DNA of 22,320 nucleotides from Candidatus Bathyarchaeota archaeon (lineage in GTDB: Archaea > Thermoproteota > Bathyarchaeia > Bathyarchaeales > Bathyarchaeaceae): the NCBI GenBank assembly GCA_003662715.1, contig QMYO01000004.1:1-22320 (forward strand), read 5' to 3'. Each line of letters starts with the position of its first letter. Positions within the stretch are counted from its first letter, which is position 1. Positions 13,233 to 19,263 of this stretch are shown in pieces. The notes under the pieces were generated by a model. The model made no database searches. It was not told where the DNA came from and worked only from the letters and a program-made list of their open reading frames with translations. The translations under genes were made by a program, and so were the position numbers.

Positions 13233-14764
13233 AGAAAAACGTAGTGTTAATCTTGTTGCTGATATTTGCAATGTTCACGTTAACCTCTATTCAAATAACA
13301 TTTGGTCAAACGGTTACACCTGAAGTAGGTTACTACGCGGTGAAATACGTGCCACAGCAAGTTTCAGGTCTAAGAGAATCAACATTTGAAGGTTTCGTTA
13401 AAAACGCGACACATAGCGATCCTATTGCAACGGTTAACATTACAAGTGTGGTAAGGCCTTCTGAAGCAACATGGCTTGGAACTCATGTTTCAGGTGAATT
13501 GTCCGACCTAACATATGTCGATGGAAGCACCATGCGTTTCGAATCAGATCTGCGAAATGGGTTTCAAGTTGTTGCTCTTTATTTTAATGTTTCACTTAAT
13601 TGGTACCATGTTTTCAACGAGTCTTGGGTTTCATTTCTCAACGTTACTGTGTACGGTAATTCAAGTATTTTATGTGATGTTGCAGCAGATGTTTACATTT
13701 ACAATTACACGGCAAGTGAATGGATCTATGTTGATCAACTAAATTCCACCACGCTTACACATTGCAACTACATTGTTCCTAACGGTAGTGAACCAACGGT
13801 GCTCGATGAAAAAATACATCAAACAGGCAACGTTCTTTTCTTCAATACGTTGCTGATTAAAATAGTTTACAACGATACTGCGACAAGTTTTACTGTTGAC
13901 ATTGACTGCATAGAGGTAACAGTTAACTATCAGTTTAACATAGAATTTCAAAATTGGTCGATCTCGCAAGAATATGTTCGACACCCCTCTACGGGTCTCT
14001 ATGTTTACAGCTATTTCAGCAACACAACGATAGTACTACCAGACGAGTGGGAGCATCCCTCGAACAACGAAGGCCCACCTGGAAACTACACCATTTACTT
14101 TGTTTCAGACAGTGAGAAACTTATGAGCGATGTAAGCTTCGACATAACGCTTCCAAACCAATATTGTTCTTACAGTTTACCTTCAAAACTAACCGTGGAA
14201 CTATTAATCGACGGTGACCCATCCGTTGAAATACCATTCAACCTCCACTTCTATTTAACTCCCGTCTACATTATTGATGCAGACGGTTGCAAGGTTTTAG
14301 ATGCCTCGTTTACCTACGATACTTTTCGCCTCGCAGTTTATCTCGATGGGACTGGAAGCAAAGAATTGAAGTTTTACATTGCAAATGAGCCTTACAGGAT
14401 TTACGTTGACGGGGACCCTTACACAAACTACGTTTACAATAAGCAAACATATGAGTTAACTGTTTTCTACAGTTTCGGTTCAATTCACTTGATCGAGGTC
14501 GAACAGTATAGTCCTTCGCAGACAGGTGGAGGCGGTGGTGGAGGAGGCTTTACTCCTTCAACGCCTTCGCTTCCATCTGTTCCAACGCCGAGAGGACAGC
14601 AGGCAAGAGTAACTTTTGGAATCGTGGCGATAATCGTGCTGATTGGAGGAGCATATCTTTACTCCGAGATTTCGAAGAAAAAATCTCTTTCAAAGCTTTG
14701 GCAATCCGAAGTTAAAAAAGGTAAGAAGGTTAAATGGAAAAAACGAAAATGGTGGTTTGAATAA
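13229..14764 (+). CDS. Surface protein with poly-Gly linker and C-terminal TM
   Basis: 511 residues from ATG 13229 after GAGGTGTT. A signal peptide at 1-27 ends near 'FGQ'. Residues 28-425 are beta-strand-rich with many N-x-S/T sequons and aromatic residues. An eight-Gly linker at about 433-440 and a Ser/Thr/Pro segment lead to a TM helix (about 461-480) and a strongly basic cytoplasmic or virion-interior tail (KKGKKVKWKKRKWW). The layout parallels the preceding spike-like protein. Not recognised by sequence; probably a second virion surface glycoprotein. The basic tail could contact the packaged genome. Confidence 0.7.
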   Translation: MKKNVVLILLLIFAMFTLTSIQITFGQTVTPEVGYYAVKYVPQQVSGLRESTFEGFVKNATHSDPIATVNITSVVRPSEATWLGTHVSGELSDLTYVDGSTMRFESDLRNGFQVVALYFNVSLNWYHVFNESWVSFLNVTVYGNSSILCDVAADVYIYNYTASEWIYVDQLNSTTLTHCNYIVPNGSEPTVLDEKIHQTGNVLFFNTLLIKIVYNDTATSFTVDIDCIEVTVNYQFNIEFQNWSISQEYVRHPSTGLYVYSYFSNTTIVLPDEWEHPSNNEGPPGNYTIYFVSDSEKLMSDVSFDITLPNQYCSYSLPSKLTVELLIDGDPSVEIPFNLHFYLTPVYIIDADGCKVLDASFTYDTFRLAVYLDGTGSKELKFYIANEPYRIYVDGDPYTNYVYNKQTYELTVFYSFGSIHLIEVEQYSPSQTGGGGGGGGFTPSTPSLPSVPTPRGQQARVTFGIVAIIVLIGGAYLYSEISKKKSLSKLWQSEVKKGKKVKWKKRKWWFE

Positions 14765-14853
14765 TGGATGATGTAGAAAAATTTGTTAAAATAGTTGGAG
14801 TTGCATATGCAATCCTCATAGGAATCCTCCTACTCCTATACTTCATGTTGTAA
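14764..14853 (+). CDS. 29-aa single-TM peptide
   Basis: ATG 14764 overlaps the previous TAA as TAATG. The 29-residue product has an acidic start (MDDVEKFVK) and one membrane helix (about 11-28) and ends at TAA 14851-14853. Translation by coupling is plausible, as there is no separate ribosome binding site. Very short, so it could be chance, but the hydrophobic pattern and tight overlap match the other miniproteins of this operon. Confidence 0.5.
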   Translation: MDDVEKFVKIVGVAYAILIGILLLLYFML

Positions 14854-14864
14854 AGGGAACAAAA

Positions 14865-15779
14865 ATGAAGGGAAACATCAAAACATACATCGCATTAGCA
14901 TTGGTTCTCGCATTGCTATTTGTAACTCCATCAAAATATTCGGTATCAGTTAGAAACATTCACGGTTGCAATATTACGGGCGTCCCAAAGTATAATTGGG
15001 GAACTTTTTGGGACCACTTCTATGATGCGAAACCAGACCTTGAAAAAGAACTTAAACTCGTCTGCAACTTGGGTTTAAACCTCGTTGAAATCTACATTCC
15101 CTATCACTGTTTCCCCGACTTGAACTATGTGAAGTTGAAAGAGTTTATGAGAATAGCTAAAAAATATGGTTTAATGGTTATTGTAACTTTAAACGACGAT
15201 GTTTACCCCGACAATGTGAACTACACCTACATCGAGCTTCACATGAAAGCAATAATTGACGCAATAGGATCCATGTCGAATCTCTTCGCCTTCGGGGTAA
15301 TGAACGAATATAATGGGCGTTTCGGAACCAATATGAGTTTTGCGAAATGGTGCATATCAAAGCTCCGCGAATTAACTTCCAAGCCAATCGTATTTGACTT
15401 AGTGTATTTTTGGCATATGCCTTGGCAAATCTACGTTGGTCTCGACGTGGATTACTACAGTTTCTCTATTTATTCGATTCCTCCATTTGATTTCGCCGCG
15501 GAAACCTTCGATGAACTTCTTGCATCGGCTGAGAAAGTTTTGGGGAAACCCGTGTTCCTCGGCGAATTCGGTTGGCGTACAGATGGCGAAGATCCAAGTT
15601 ACACCGAGGAGAAACAGGCAGAATATTATAGGAAGGTTCTAGGTGAGGTTCACGGGAAATATGGTTGGTTGTTTTGGTGTTTTACTGATTGGGTTGAGTT
15701 AGATGAGCAGTGGGGTGTTTACACTGTGAATTTCGAACCTAAACCTGTTGTAGAAGTTATTAGAGAGGTGTTATCATGA
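14865..15779 (+). CDS. Secreted clan-A (GH5-like) glycoside hydrolase
   Basis: 304 residues from ATG 14865. The signal peptide (about 5-28) is followed by a TIM-barrel glycosidase. Asn-Glu 'GVMNEYNG' gives the acid/base Glu148, and 'PVFLGEFGW' gives the nucleophile Glu234. These are the strand-4 and strand-7 glutamates of clan GH-A enzymes (GH5 cellulase/mannanase-like). 'WLFWCFTDW' (268-276) supplies the strand-8 aromatic platform. Length is typical of a compact GH5/GH2-like catalytic domain. It ends in an ATGA overlap with 15776. Located just after two surface glycoproteins, it may be a secreted or virion-borne enzyme acting on the host's glycan coat or a habitat polysaccharide. Substrate cannot be told from sequence. 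Confidence 0.85.
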   Translation: MKGNIKTYIALALVLALLFVTPSKYSVSVRNIHGCNITGVPKYNWGTFWDHFYDAKPDLEKELKLVCNLGLNLVEIYIPYHCFPDLNYVKLKEFMRIAKKYGLMVIVTLNDDVYPDNVNYTYIELHMKAIIDAIGSMSNLFAFGVMNEYNGRFGTNMSFAKWCISKLRELTSKPIVFDLVYFWHMPWQIYVGLDVDYYSFSIYSIPPFDFAAETFDELLASAEKVLGKPVFLGEFGWRTDGEDPSYTEEKQAEYYRKVLGEVHGKYGWLFWCFTDWVELDEQWGVYTVNFEPKPVVEVIREVLS

Positions 15780-16057
15780 AGGTTAAGTTGAGGTTGCCTG
15801 ATGGCCGTGTTGTTGACGCTGAGAAACTTGACTTCGAAGTTGAAAAAGAACCTTGGCTTAAAATTAAATGCAGCGATGGGACTGTTTTGAAGATGAAAGT
15901 TGTTATTAAAGCTGTTTTCCGTTTAAACGAACATATACCGCAAACAGGTGAACCCATGTACTTCGTCTTTTCCGAAAACATTTTATCCGCGTTCAACGTG
16001 CCAAAACACTTAATGAAAGAACCTGAAAAACGCAAAGAGGTGAAATACCTTGGGTAA
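15776..16057 (+). CDS. Small beta-rich hypothetical protein
   Basis: 93 residues from ATG 15776, coupled to the glycosidase stop. The sequence alternates beta strands and turns ('KLRLPDGRVVDAEKLDF', 'LKIKCSDGTVLKMKVVIKAVF') and ends in a Lys/Glu-rich tail. No signal peptide or TM segment. It looks like a small beta-barrel or sheet protein of the kind seen as virion or ssDNA-binding accessory proteins, but I do not recognise a family. Confidence 0.65.
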   Translation: MKVKLRLPDGRVVDAEKLDFEVEKEPWLKIKCSDGTVLKMKVVIKAVFRLNEHIPQTGEPMYFVFSENILSAFNVPKHLMKEPEKRKEVKYLG

Positions 16058-16208
16058 ACTTGAATGGTACGACTGGATAATCCTCTTCACACTAATCGCA
16101 TTAGCATTTATACCCGACCCAAGCGACGCAGTAGACCTCGGACTACCCATCGCAGAACCACTCATGGCATACATATATTATTATTGGGTTTCAAAGAAAA
16201 GAAAATAA
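16050..16208 (+). CDS. Two-segment small membrane protein (52 aa)
   Basis: 52 residues from TTG 16050, 6 nt after GAGGTGA (16037-16043) and overlapping the previous gene by 8 nt. A hydrophobic helix ('IILFTLIALAFIP', about 9-21) leads into an acidic turn 'DPSDAVDLG' and a second hydrophobic segment (about 33-48) with a KKRK tail. The 'IPDPSDAVD' turn between two helices resembles small DUF1232-like membrane hairpins, but this is only a resemblance. It closes the structural operon. Confidence 0.6.
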   Translation: MGKLEWYDWIILFTLIALAFIPDPSDAVDLGLPIAEPLMAYIYYYWVSKKRK

Positions 16209-16454
16209 AAGAAGGAACTAGATATTCCTGAGTTTTAGGTGGGAATGAGATGCAAGACGTATATGTCTATAGAAAGTCAAAATATCTTCTCAAATACTGT
16301 CTCACTTTTGTATCATATTTTATCTCATCTATGTTACACATATTGTATCACCAATGTTGCATATTTTGTCTTTTTTATTGTTGGTGGGTTACCAAGAAAA
16401 GGACGTAACTTTCTTATTACACTTGCAACAAGAATTTTTGAGGAGGTGTTAAAA
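16209..16454 (+). promoter_or_regulatory. Gene-free regulatory region with helically phased repeat array
   Basis: A 246-bp space without a convincing gene; an open frame from 16239 has no ribosome binding site and an implausible product. Six TGTNNCA-like heptamers start at 16298 (TGTCTCA), 16309 (TGTATCA), 16321 (TATCTCA), 16332 (TGTTACA), 16344 (TGTATCA) and 16355 (TGTTGCA), all 11-12 bp apart, on one face of the helix. A T-rich run follows at 16366-16380. A TATA-like TTCTTATTACA lies near 16410, 40-50 bp before ATG 16455. Best read as a cooperative operator upstream of the 16455 promoter. Confidence 0.55.
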
Positions 16455-16634
16455 ATGGTGAAGAAAAGTAGGGGAACGCCTATTGCGTTTTATACTGACG
16501 AAAAGGAATAGGGTCTTCCTATTCCTCGTTAAAACGGAAAAATTAGACCTATTTTCCCGAGGAAGGGGCGACGTAGAAGAAAGGTTAAGTTCGGTAGGAG
16601 GCCTTCGCTGCAAGATGCTTTAAGAGCGCATAGT
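16455..16634 (+). other. 5' part of the 16635 gene, interrupted by a stop-containing hairpin
   Basis: ATG 16455 with AGGAGGTG upstream opens a frame that meets TAG 16509-16511 and TAA 16530-16532, then stays open in the same frame into the gene at 16635. Dropping 30 nt between the AAAA at 16501-16504 and the AAAA at 16531-16534 gives a continuous N-terminus reading 'AFYTDENGKIRPIFPRKG' followed by 'RRRRKVKFGRRPS'. The GRRRR segment is encoded by GGGGCGACGTAGAAGA (16565-16580), identical to and in the same codon phase as vp2 8009-8024. This supports translation, now or ancestrally, upstream of 16635. Either recoding, splicing, decay of the 5' end, or a sequence error. Confidence 0.55.
16486..16536 (+). 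other. Hairpin spanning the in-frame stops
   Basis: Core stem AGGAATAGG (16504-16512) pairs perfectly with CCTATTCCT (16518-16526) around loop GTCTT. It is extended by ACG/CGT (16498-16500 / 16527-16529, AAA bulge) and CGTTTTA/TAAAACG (16486-16492 / 16530-16536, TACTG bulge). The TAG lies in the ascending arm and the TAA at the base of the descending arm. There is no T-tract after it. Confidence 0.75.
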
Positions 16635-17174
16635 ATGCGTTCTCAGAGGGCGCGTAGCGTAGATGAGCGTCGTGAAGCTAAATTGGCGAAGACCGTGGAA
16701 GAATGGATGCGAAACCCTTCGAGAAGAGACTTGAAACAAGTAGACTATCCTAAAGAAAAAGCGAGAAAAGGGATGTTGTTGAGGCCTTTGAAGCTTGATG
16801 TGAGTGTTCCAGAGTGGAGTTCAGGTGTTTTTCTCTATGGGAGTAGGGCTCACCCTGTGAAAGAAAGTAAAAATGGTCTTTACTATTATCATTTGGATTG
16901 GAGAAGTATGAAAACAAACATGTCCTTGGAGGGTGATTGGGTTTACGATAAAAAAACGGGGAAAATCTACGCTGTCGAACATGAACCAATAAAGAAACTT
17001 GGCAAGAAAGGGTTCAGTTTTTGGCGTGTTACAGCCCCAAGGGGAGAAGATGTTGAAATAAACGGGGAAACCTATGTGATTGCAGGATCCACAGAAAAAG
17101 AAGTAATCTTGTGGAGAAAAGGAAAATTCTACACAATAGACCCAGAAAAACTACAAAAAATAATGAAAAAATAA
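16635..17174 (+). CDS. Basic hypothetical protein, probably 5'-extended
   Basis: 179 residues from ATG 16635, the first standard start in the frame, but with no good ribosome binding site; the true N-terminus probably lies upstream at 16455 across an interruption. Residues 1-55 are highly basic with helical Arg/Glu repeats. Residues 60-175 are beta-rich with Trp and Gly turns ('YYYHLDWRSM', 'WVYDKKTGKIYAVEHEP', 'WRVTAPRGEDVEINGE', 'VILWRKGKFYTIDPEKLQK'). No catalytic motif is visible. The Arg-rich upstream segment shared with vp2 suggests a DNA-associated virion protein. Convergent with the leftward gene ending at 17176. Confidence 0.65.
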   Translation: MRSQRARSVDERREAKLAKTVEEWMRNPSRRDLKQVDYPKEKARKGMLLRPLKLDVSVPEWSSGVFLYGSRAHPVKESKNGLYYYHLDWRSMKTNMSLEGDWVYDKKTGKIYAVEHEPIKKLGKKGFSFWRVTAPRGEDVEINGETYVIAGSTEKEVILWRKGKFYTIDPEKLQKIMKK

Positions 17175-17175
17175 A

Positions 17176-17391
17176 TTATTTTATGATGAAGTACAGTAGT
17201 ACTTTTGGCTCCTTCGCACGTAGTTGAACCACGAAAACTCCCTGTTCCTCATCCCAAGGATCCTCAGTCCAAGTCTCAAGATCTGTTTCCCAAAGTAGGT
17301 CGTAAAGCTTGTTGTACATTTCTTCACTCTTCAATTCAATGAATATTTTAACTTCTTTCTCTATTTCTTCCTCAACTACTTCACATCTCAT
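17176..17391 (-). CDS. Small acidic protein
   Basis: 71 residues from ATG 17391, with GGAGGGAGG just upstream; it overlaps the end of the 17381 gene by 11 nt. Composition is strikingly acidic, with many Glu and few basic residues, including 'EVVEEEIEKEV', 'ETDLETWTEDPWDEEQG' and a hydrophobic tail. Small acidic proteins in counter-defence operons sometimes act as nucleic-acid mimics, and this one lies downstream of a Csx3-like gene, but that role is conjecture. Last gene of the leftward 18533-17176 operon. Confidence 0.6.
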   Translation of the reverse strand: MRCEVVEEEIEKEVKIFIELKSEEMYNKLYDLLWETDLETWTEDPWDEEQGVFVVQLRAKEPKVLLYFIIK

Positions 17392-17644
17392 AAAGCCTCC
17401 CTCCTATTGAATGGTATTGTAGTATTGTTTTGAATAAAAGTTTAAGGTCGTTTAGTGTTTTTTGTAGTTGTTTTAGCTGTTTTTTCCCAACATAGTTATG
17501 ACCTTGTTTAAGGTTATTAATGAAGTCGATGACAGTAGCTAAACTGTTTGGATCAATTTTTTTTGCTGTTTGAAGTAATTGCCTTTCAAAATAGCCCTTT
17601 ATATTATGCTCCACCATCTTGTCTTCAGGTCTTAAAACATCCAT
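17381..17644 (-). CDS. Small helical protein
   Basis: 87 residues from ATG 17644, which follows AGGAGGTG by 6 nt; an open extension to 17713 runs through hairpin sequence and is rejected. The product is helical with Lys/Gln-rich amphipathic stretches ('KKQLKQLQKTLNDLKLLFKTIL'). No Cys motif, TM or recognisable HTH. A perfect hairpin with arms CTCCCAT/ATGGGAG lies just before its ribosome binding site. It is separated from the csx3-like gene by a structured RNA, so it may be expressed at a different level. Function unknown. Confidence 0.65.
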   Translation of the reverse strand: MDVLRPEDKMVEHNIKGYFERQLLQTAKKIDPNSLATVIDFINNLKQGHNYVGKKQLKQLQKTLNDLKLLFKTILQYHSIGGRLYEM

Positions 17645-17683
17645 TTCACACACCTCCTTTCCTCCCATGGATGGGAGGGGAGA

Positions 17684-17780
17684 CCCGGGCCAAAATAAAA
17701 AAGGCCCGGACACAGCACCTACCCATTTCAGGTAGGCTCAGGCTAAGCCCGATTTAAGCCGTGCCCGGGCCAAAAAAGGC
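17684..17780 (-). ncRNA. Three-way-junction structured RNA between T-tracts
   Basis: In minus-sense RNA the outer stem pairs 17771-17761 with 17713-17703: 7 G-C pairs, one G-U, then CAC/GTG. Inside are a GGCT/AGCC stem (17760-17757 with 17744-17741) and a CCTACC/GGTAGG stem (17736-17731 with 17723-17718, 7-nt loop). The single non-Watson-Crick position is G-U in minus sense but A-C in plus sense, favouring a minus-strand RNA. T-tracts follow both arms (TTTTTTATTTT after the 3' arm). The flanks repeat CCCGGGCCAAAA at 17684 and 17764. Could be an independent sRNA or an internal terminator. Confidence 0.6.
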
Positions 17781-17798
17781 GTGGGCAGGGCTAAAAAT

Positions 17799-18116
17799 TT
17801 AATCTTCTAAGAGTTCCTTTGGTAAGTCAAAAGGTATAATTTCTCCGACTTCTCTGTCGGGGCTGTGGCTTTGCACCACCACTGCCCCTAGCCTAGGATC
17901 ATGGTGAGCAACCCACTTACAATAGTGATAGTGATGCGCTAAGAAACTGTGTAACCATATTGGACCGCGACCTGAAATAATAACTCCACGTTTTCCGTCG
18001 GCCTTAGGCGGTTTTACCAACTGCAATATGTGAGGCGTTATTGTCCCTCCTAGTTCAAAGTAAATCACCGTATACTGTGGGAAGAAAAAGCGCTGGAATT
18101 TTACGTTCCATCCCAT
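17799..18116 (-). CDS. csx3: Csx3/Crn3-like CRISPR ring nuclease, probable anti-CRISPR
   Basis: 105 residues from ATG 18116 after AGGTGATC. The C-terminal half carries the Csx3 signature in order: 'GVIISGRGPIWL' (44-55), 'HHYHYCKWVAHHDPRLG' (61-77) and 'VVVQSHSP' (79-86). Csx3 (Crn3) degrades the cyclic tetra-adenylate messenger of type III CRISPR systems. The residues I recall as catalytic or binding in Archaeoglobus Csx3 (H60, D69, R71) line up with H64, D73 and R75 at a constant +4 offset. No cas gene is nearby; neighbours are viral-type unknowns. I infer it shuts off host type III signalling, like the unrelated viral ring nuclease AcrIII-1. The N-terminal 25 residues are Phe/Tyr-rich and less typical. 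Confidence 0.85.
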   Translation of the reverse strand: MGWNVKFQRFFFPQYTVIYFELGGTITPHILQLVKPPKADGKRGVIISGRGPIWLHSFLAHHYHYCKWVAHHDPRLGAVVVQSHSPDREVGEIIPFDLPKELLED

Positions 18117-18128
18117 GATTGATCACCT

Positions 18129-18533
18129 TTAAATGCTAAGTCCATCGATATCACTGAAATGTACACCTGACATCAGTATTCCAGCGAGACGTTGAATAAC
18201 AACGACAATTTCCAATGGGACATATCCTGGAACATTGAAATTCTCTTTTTCGTAAACAGTAACTTCTTTAAGTTCGCTGTTGTCAACGTAATAAATGTAC
18301 AATGTTACATAACCTTTGAAGCTTTCGTAGTACCTAATTATACAAAGAAAATCATCGATGTCGATGTAAAACGGTTTCTTCTGAGTTTCACCAACCTGTT
18401 GTACCCTGTATCCTGTATCCCTGTATCCTTTCTCTGTTTTCTTGATTCCCCAGATGGGGAATCCAGAAGTTCTGCGACTCCACGCTGTTTCATGGAAATC
18501 GAACCAAATTTTATTACCTTTTAATTTAGCCAT
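18129..18533 (-). CDS. Hypothetical protein preceding csx3
   Basis: 134 residues from ATG 18533 after GGTGGTGA. Not recognised. Basic N-terminus (AKLKGNK), then mixed alpha/beta with many Tyr, 'YVTLYIYYVDN' strands and a hydrophobic C-terminal helix pair. No Cys cluster or catalytic motif. Two DNA features lie inside its 5' third: a perfect 8-bp hairpin GATTCCCC/GGGGAATC (18444-18463) and four tandem TGTA(T/C)CC units (18400-18428, coding for GYRDTGYR). It is first in an operon with the csx3-like gene, 12 nt apart, so it may be another counter-defence protein. Confidence 0.65.
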   Translation of the reverse strand: MAKLKGNKIWFDFHETAWSRRTSGFPIWGIKKTEKGYRDTGYRVQQVGETQKKPFYIDIDDFLCIIRYYESFKGYVTLYIYYVDNSELKEVTVYEKENFNVPGYVPLEIVVVIQRLAGILMSGVHFSDIDGLSI

Positions 18534-18540
18534 CTTTCAC

Positions 18541-18660
18541 CACCCCGATGGGGTTGGGAAGACCAGCCCCTGCGGGTACGGGACCCGCGTGGGGGAATTG
18601 AACCCCCGTTTCCGGGCAACATCCCGCCCTTCCGCCCCTGGGGCTTTTACCCTAGGGGTT
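18541..18660 (-). ncRNA. GC-rich structured leader or stand-alone RNA
   Basis: About 120 nt of over 60% G+C in a roughly 40% genome, directly downstream of a strong TATA box and ending at the ribosome binding site of the 18533 gene. In minus sense it contains successive hairpins: CCCTAGGG, CCCCAGGGG, GGG/CCC, GGGGG-TTCAATT-CCCCC (18611-18595), GCGGGT-CCCGT-ACCCGC (18588-18572), and CCCC-ATC-GGGG (18550-18540). The TTCAATT stem-loop is identical in form to a tRNA T-arm, but no matching acceptor or anticodon arm is found. A structured 5' UTR, viral sRNA, or tRNA-like element are all possible. Confidence 0.55.
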
Positions 18661-18802
18661 GTGTTACTATTTGCTACTTGTTTTATATAAGTGTTACGTT
18701 TTGGTTAGAAAAGGTTAGATTTGTTAAGAAAGTTTTTTATAACTTTACTTATACTTATTAGATTAATTAGTTATTGGTAATGAGTTGTTTAGGTGATGTG
18801 TG
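18661..18802. promoter_or_regulatory. Divergent promoter with GTAACAC operator-like repeats
   Basis: Leftward TATA box TTATATAAAAC (minus strand, 18690-18680) is flanked on both sides by GTAACAC (GTGTTAC at 18661-18667 and 18691-18697, 30 bp apart). Rightward, TTTTTTATAAC (about 18730-18740) or TTATACTTATTAG precedes the RHH gene. GGTTAGA is repeated at 18703 and 18713. The GTGTTAC sites resemble TGTTACA in the 16298-16361 array. Confidence 0.55.
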
Positions 18803-19111
18803 GTGTCTGAGTTTACGACGATTAGCCTTCGGCCAGAGACAAAGAAGAAATTGGATGATTTTGCGAATAGATATCTTGTGAAGATAGCTGCGAAATTTAA
18901 AAAATCTCCGCGAAAAGTCAGCCACGACGACGTTGTAAACTTTCTTCTACAGTACGTTGAAAAACTTGAAAAAAAGGCTTCCAACAGTGGTAACAGTATT
19001 GTTCTTTCAGGTGAAGTGAAAGAAGAATTGGATATTTTTAGGGATTTTTACATGGATGGAGCTGACTACAACGATGTCGTAAAGTTTCTTTTAAAAAACG
19101 TTAAGAGGTGA
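18803..19111 (+). CDS. Tandem ribbon-helix-helix regulator
   Basis: 102 residues from GTG 18803, 5 nt after AGGTGAT; a GTG one codon earlier has only 2 nt spacing. Residues 3-17 'EFTTISLRPETKKKL' form an RHH beta strand and first helix, with a second helix at about 40-52 ('SHDDVVNFLLQYVEKL'). A second copy of the pattern follows: 'NSIVLSGEVKEELDIF' then 'DYNDVVKFLLKNVKR'. Two RHH-like units in one chain could act as an intramolecular dimer. It leads the rightward early operon and faces repeats around the divergent promoter, so it probably represses itself and the csx3 operon. Confidence 0.75.
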   Translation: MSEFTTISLRPETKKKLDDFANRYLVKIAAKFKKSPRKVSHDDVVNFLLQYVEKLEKKASNSGNSIVLSGEVKEELDIFRDFYMDGADYNDVVKFLLKNVKR

Positions 19112-19116
19112 AACAC

Positions 19117-19263
19117 ATGGCTGAAAGAAAATTGATTAATTTGTTGGCGAAATATGTCGGCGAGTTCAGGATCATGCTTAAAGATTTCGCGGCGAAATTG
19201 GAAGATCTTGAAGACGAACTCCTTAAACTTAAAGAAGATCTGAGGAGGATTAACCGTGGTTGA
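19117..19263 (+). CDS. 48-aa coiled-coil protein
   Basis: ATG 19117 follows GAGGTGAAACAC. The product is a continuous charged amphipathic helix with Leu every 3-4 residues ('LEDLEDELLKLKEDLRRI'), so probably a dimeric or trimeric coiled coil. It overlaps the next gene by 8 nt, and that gene's AGGAGG lies inside it. Too short for family recognition; possibly a partner or dimerisation module for its neighbours. Confidence 0.6.
   Translation: MAERKLINLLAKYVGEFRIMLKDFAAKLEDLEDELLKLKEDLRRINRG

Noticed and set aside
16239..16454. A GTG-started extension of the 16455 frame
   Set aside because: No ribosome binding site, Tyr/Ile/His-rich low-plausibility peptide, and the DNA carries a phased repeat array instead.
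17645..17713. N-terminal extension of the 17381 gene
   Set aside because: The extension would translate the hairpin before the ribosome binding site and T-tract; ATG 17644 has an ideal AGGAGGTG.
18541..18660. A complete tRNA gene on the minus strand
   Set aside because: A T-arm-like hairpin is present, but no 5' acceptor strand CCCGCGT, D-arm or seven-base anticodon loop fits upstream, and a permuted arrangement also fails beyond a six-bp acceptor-like match.
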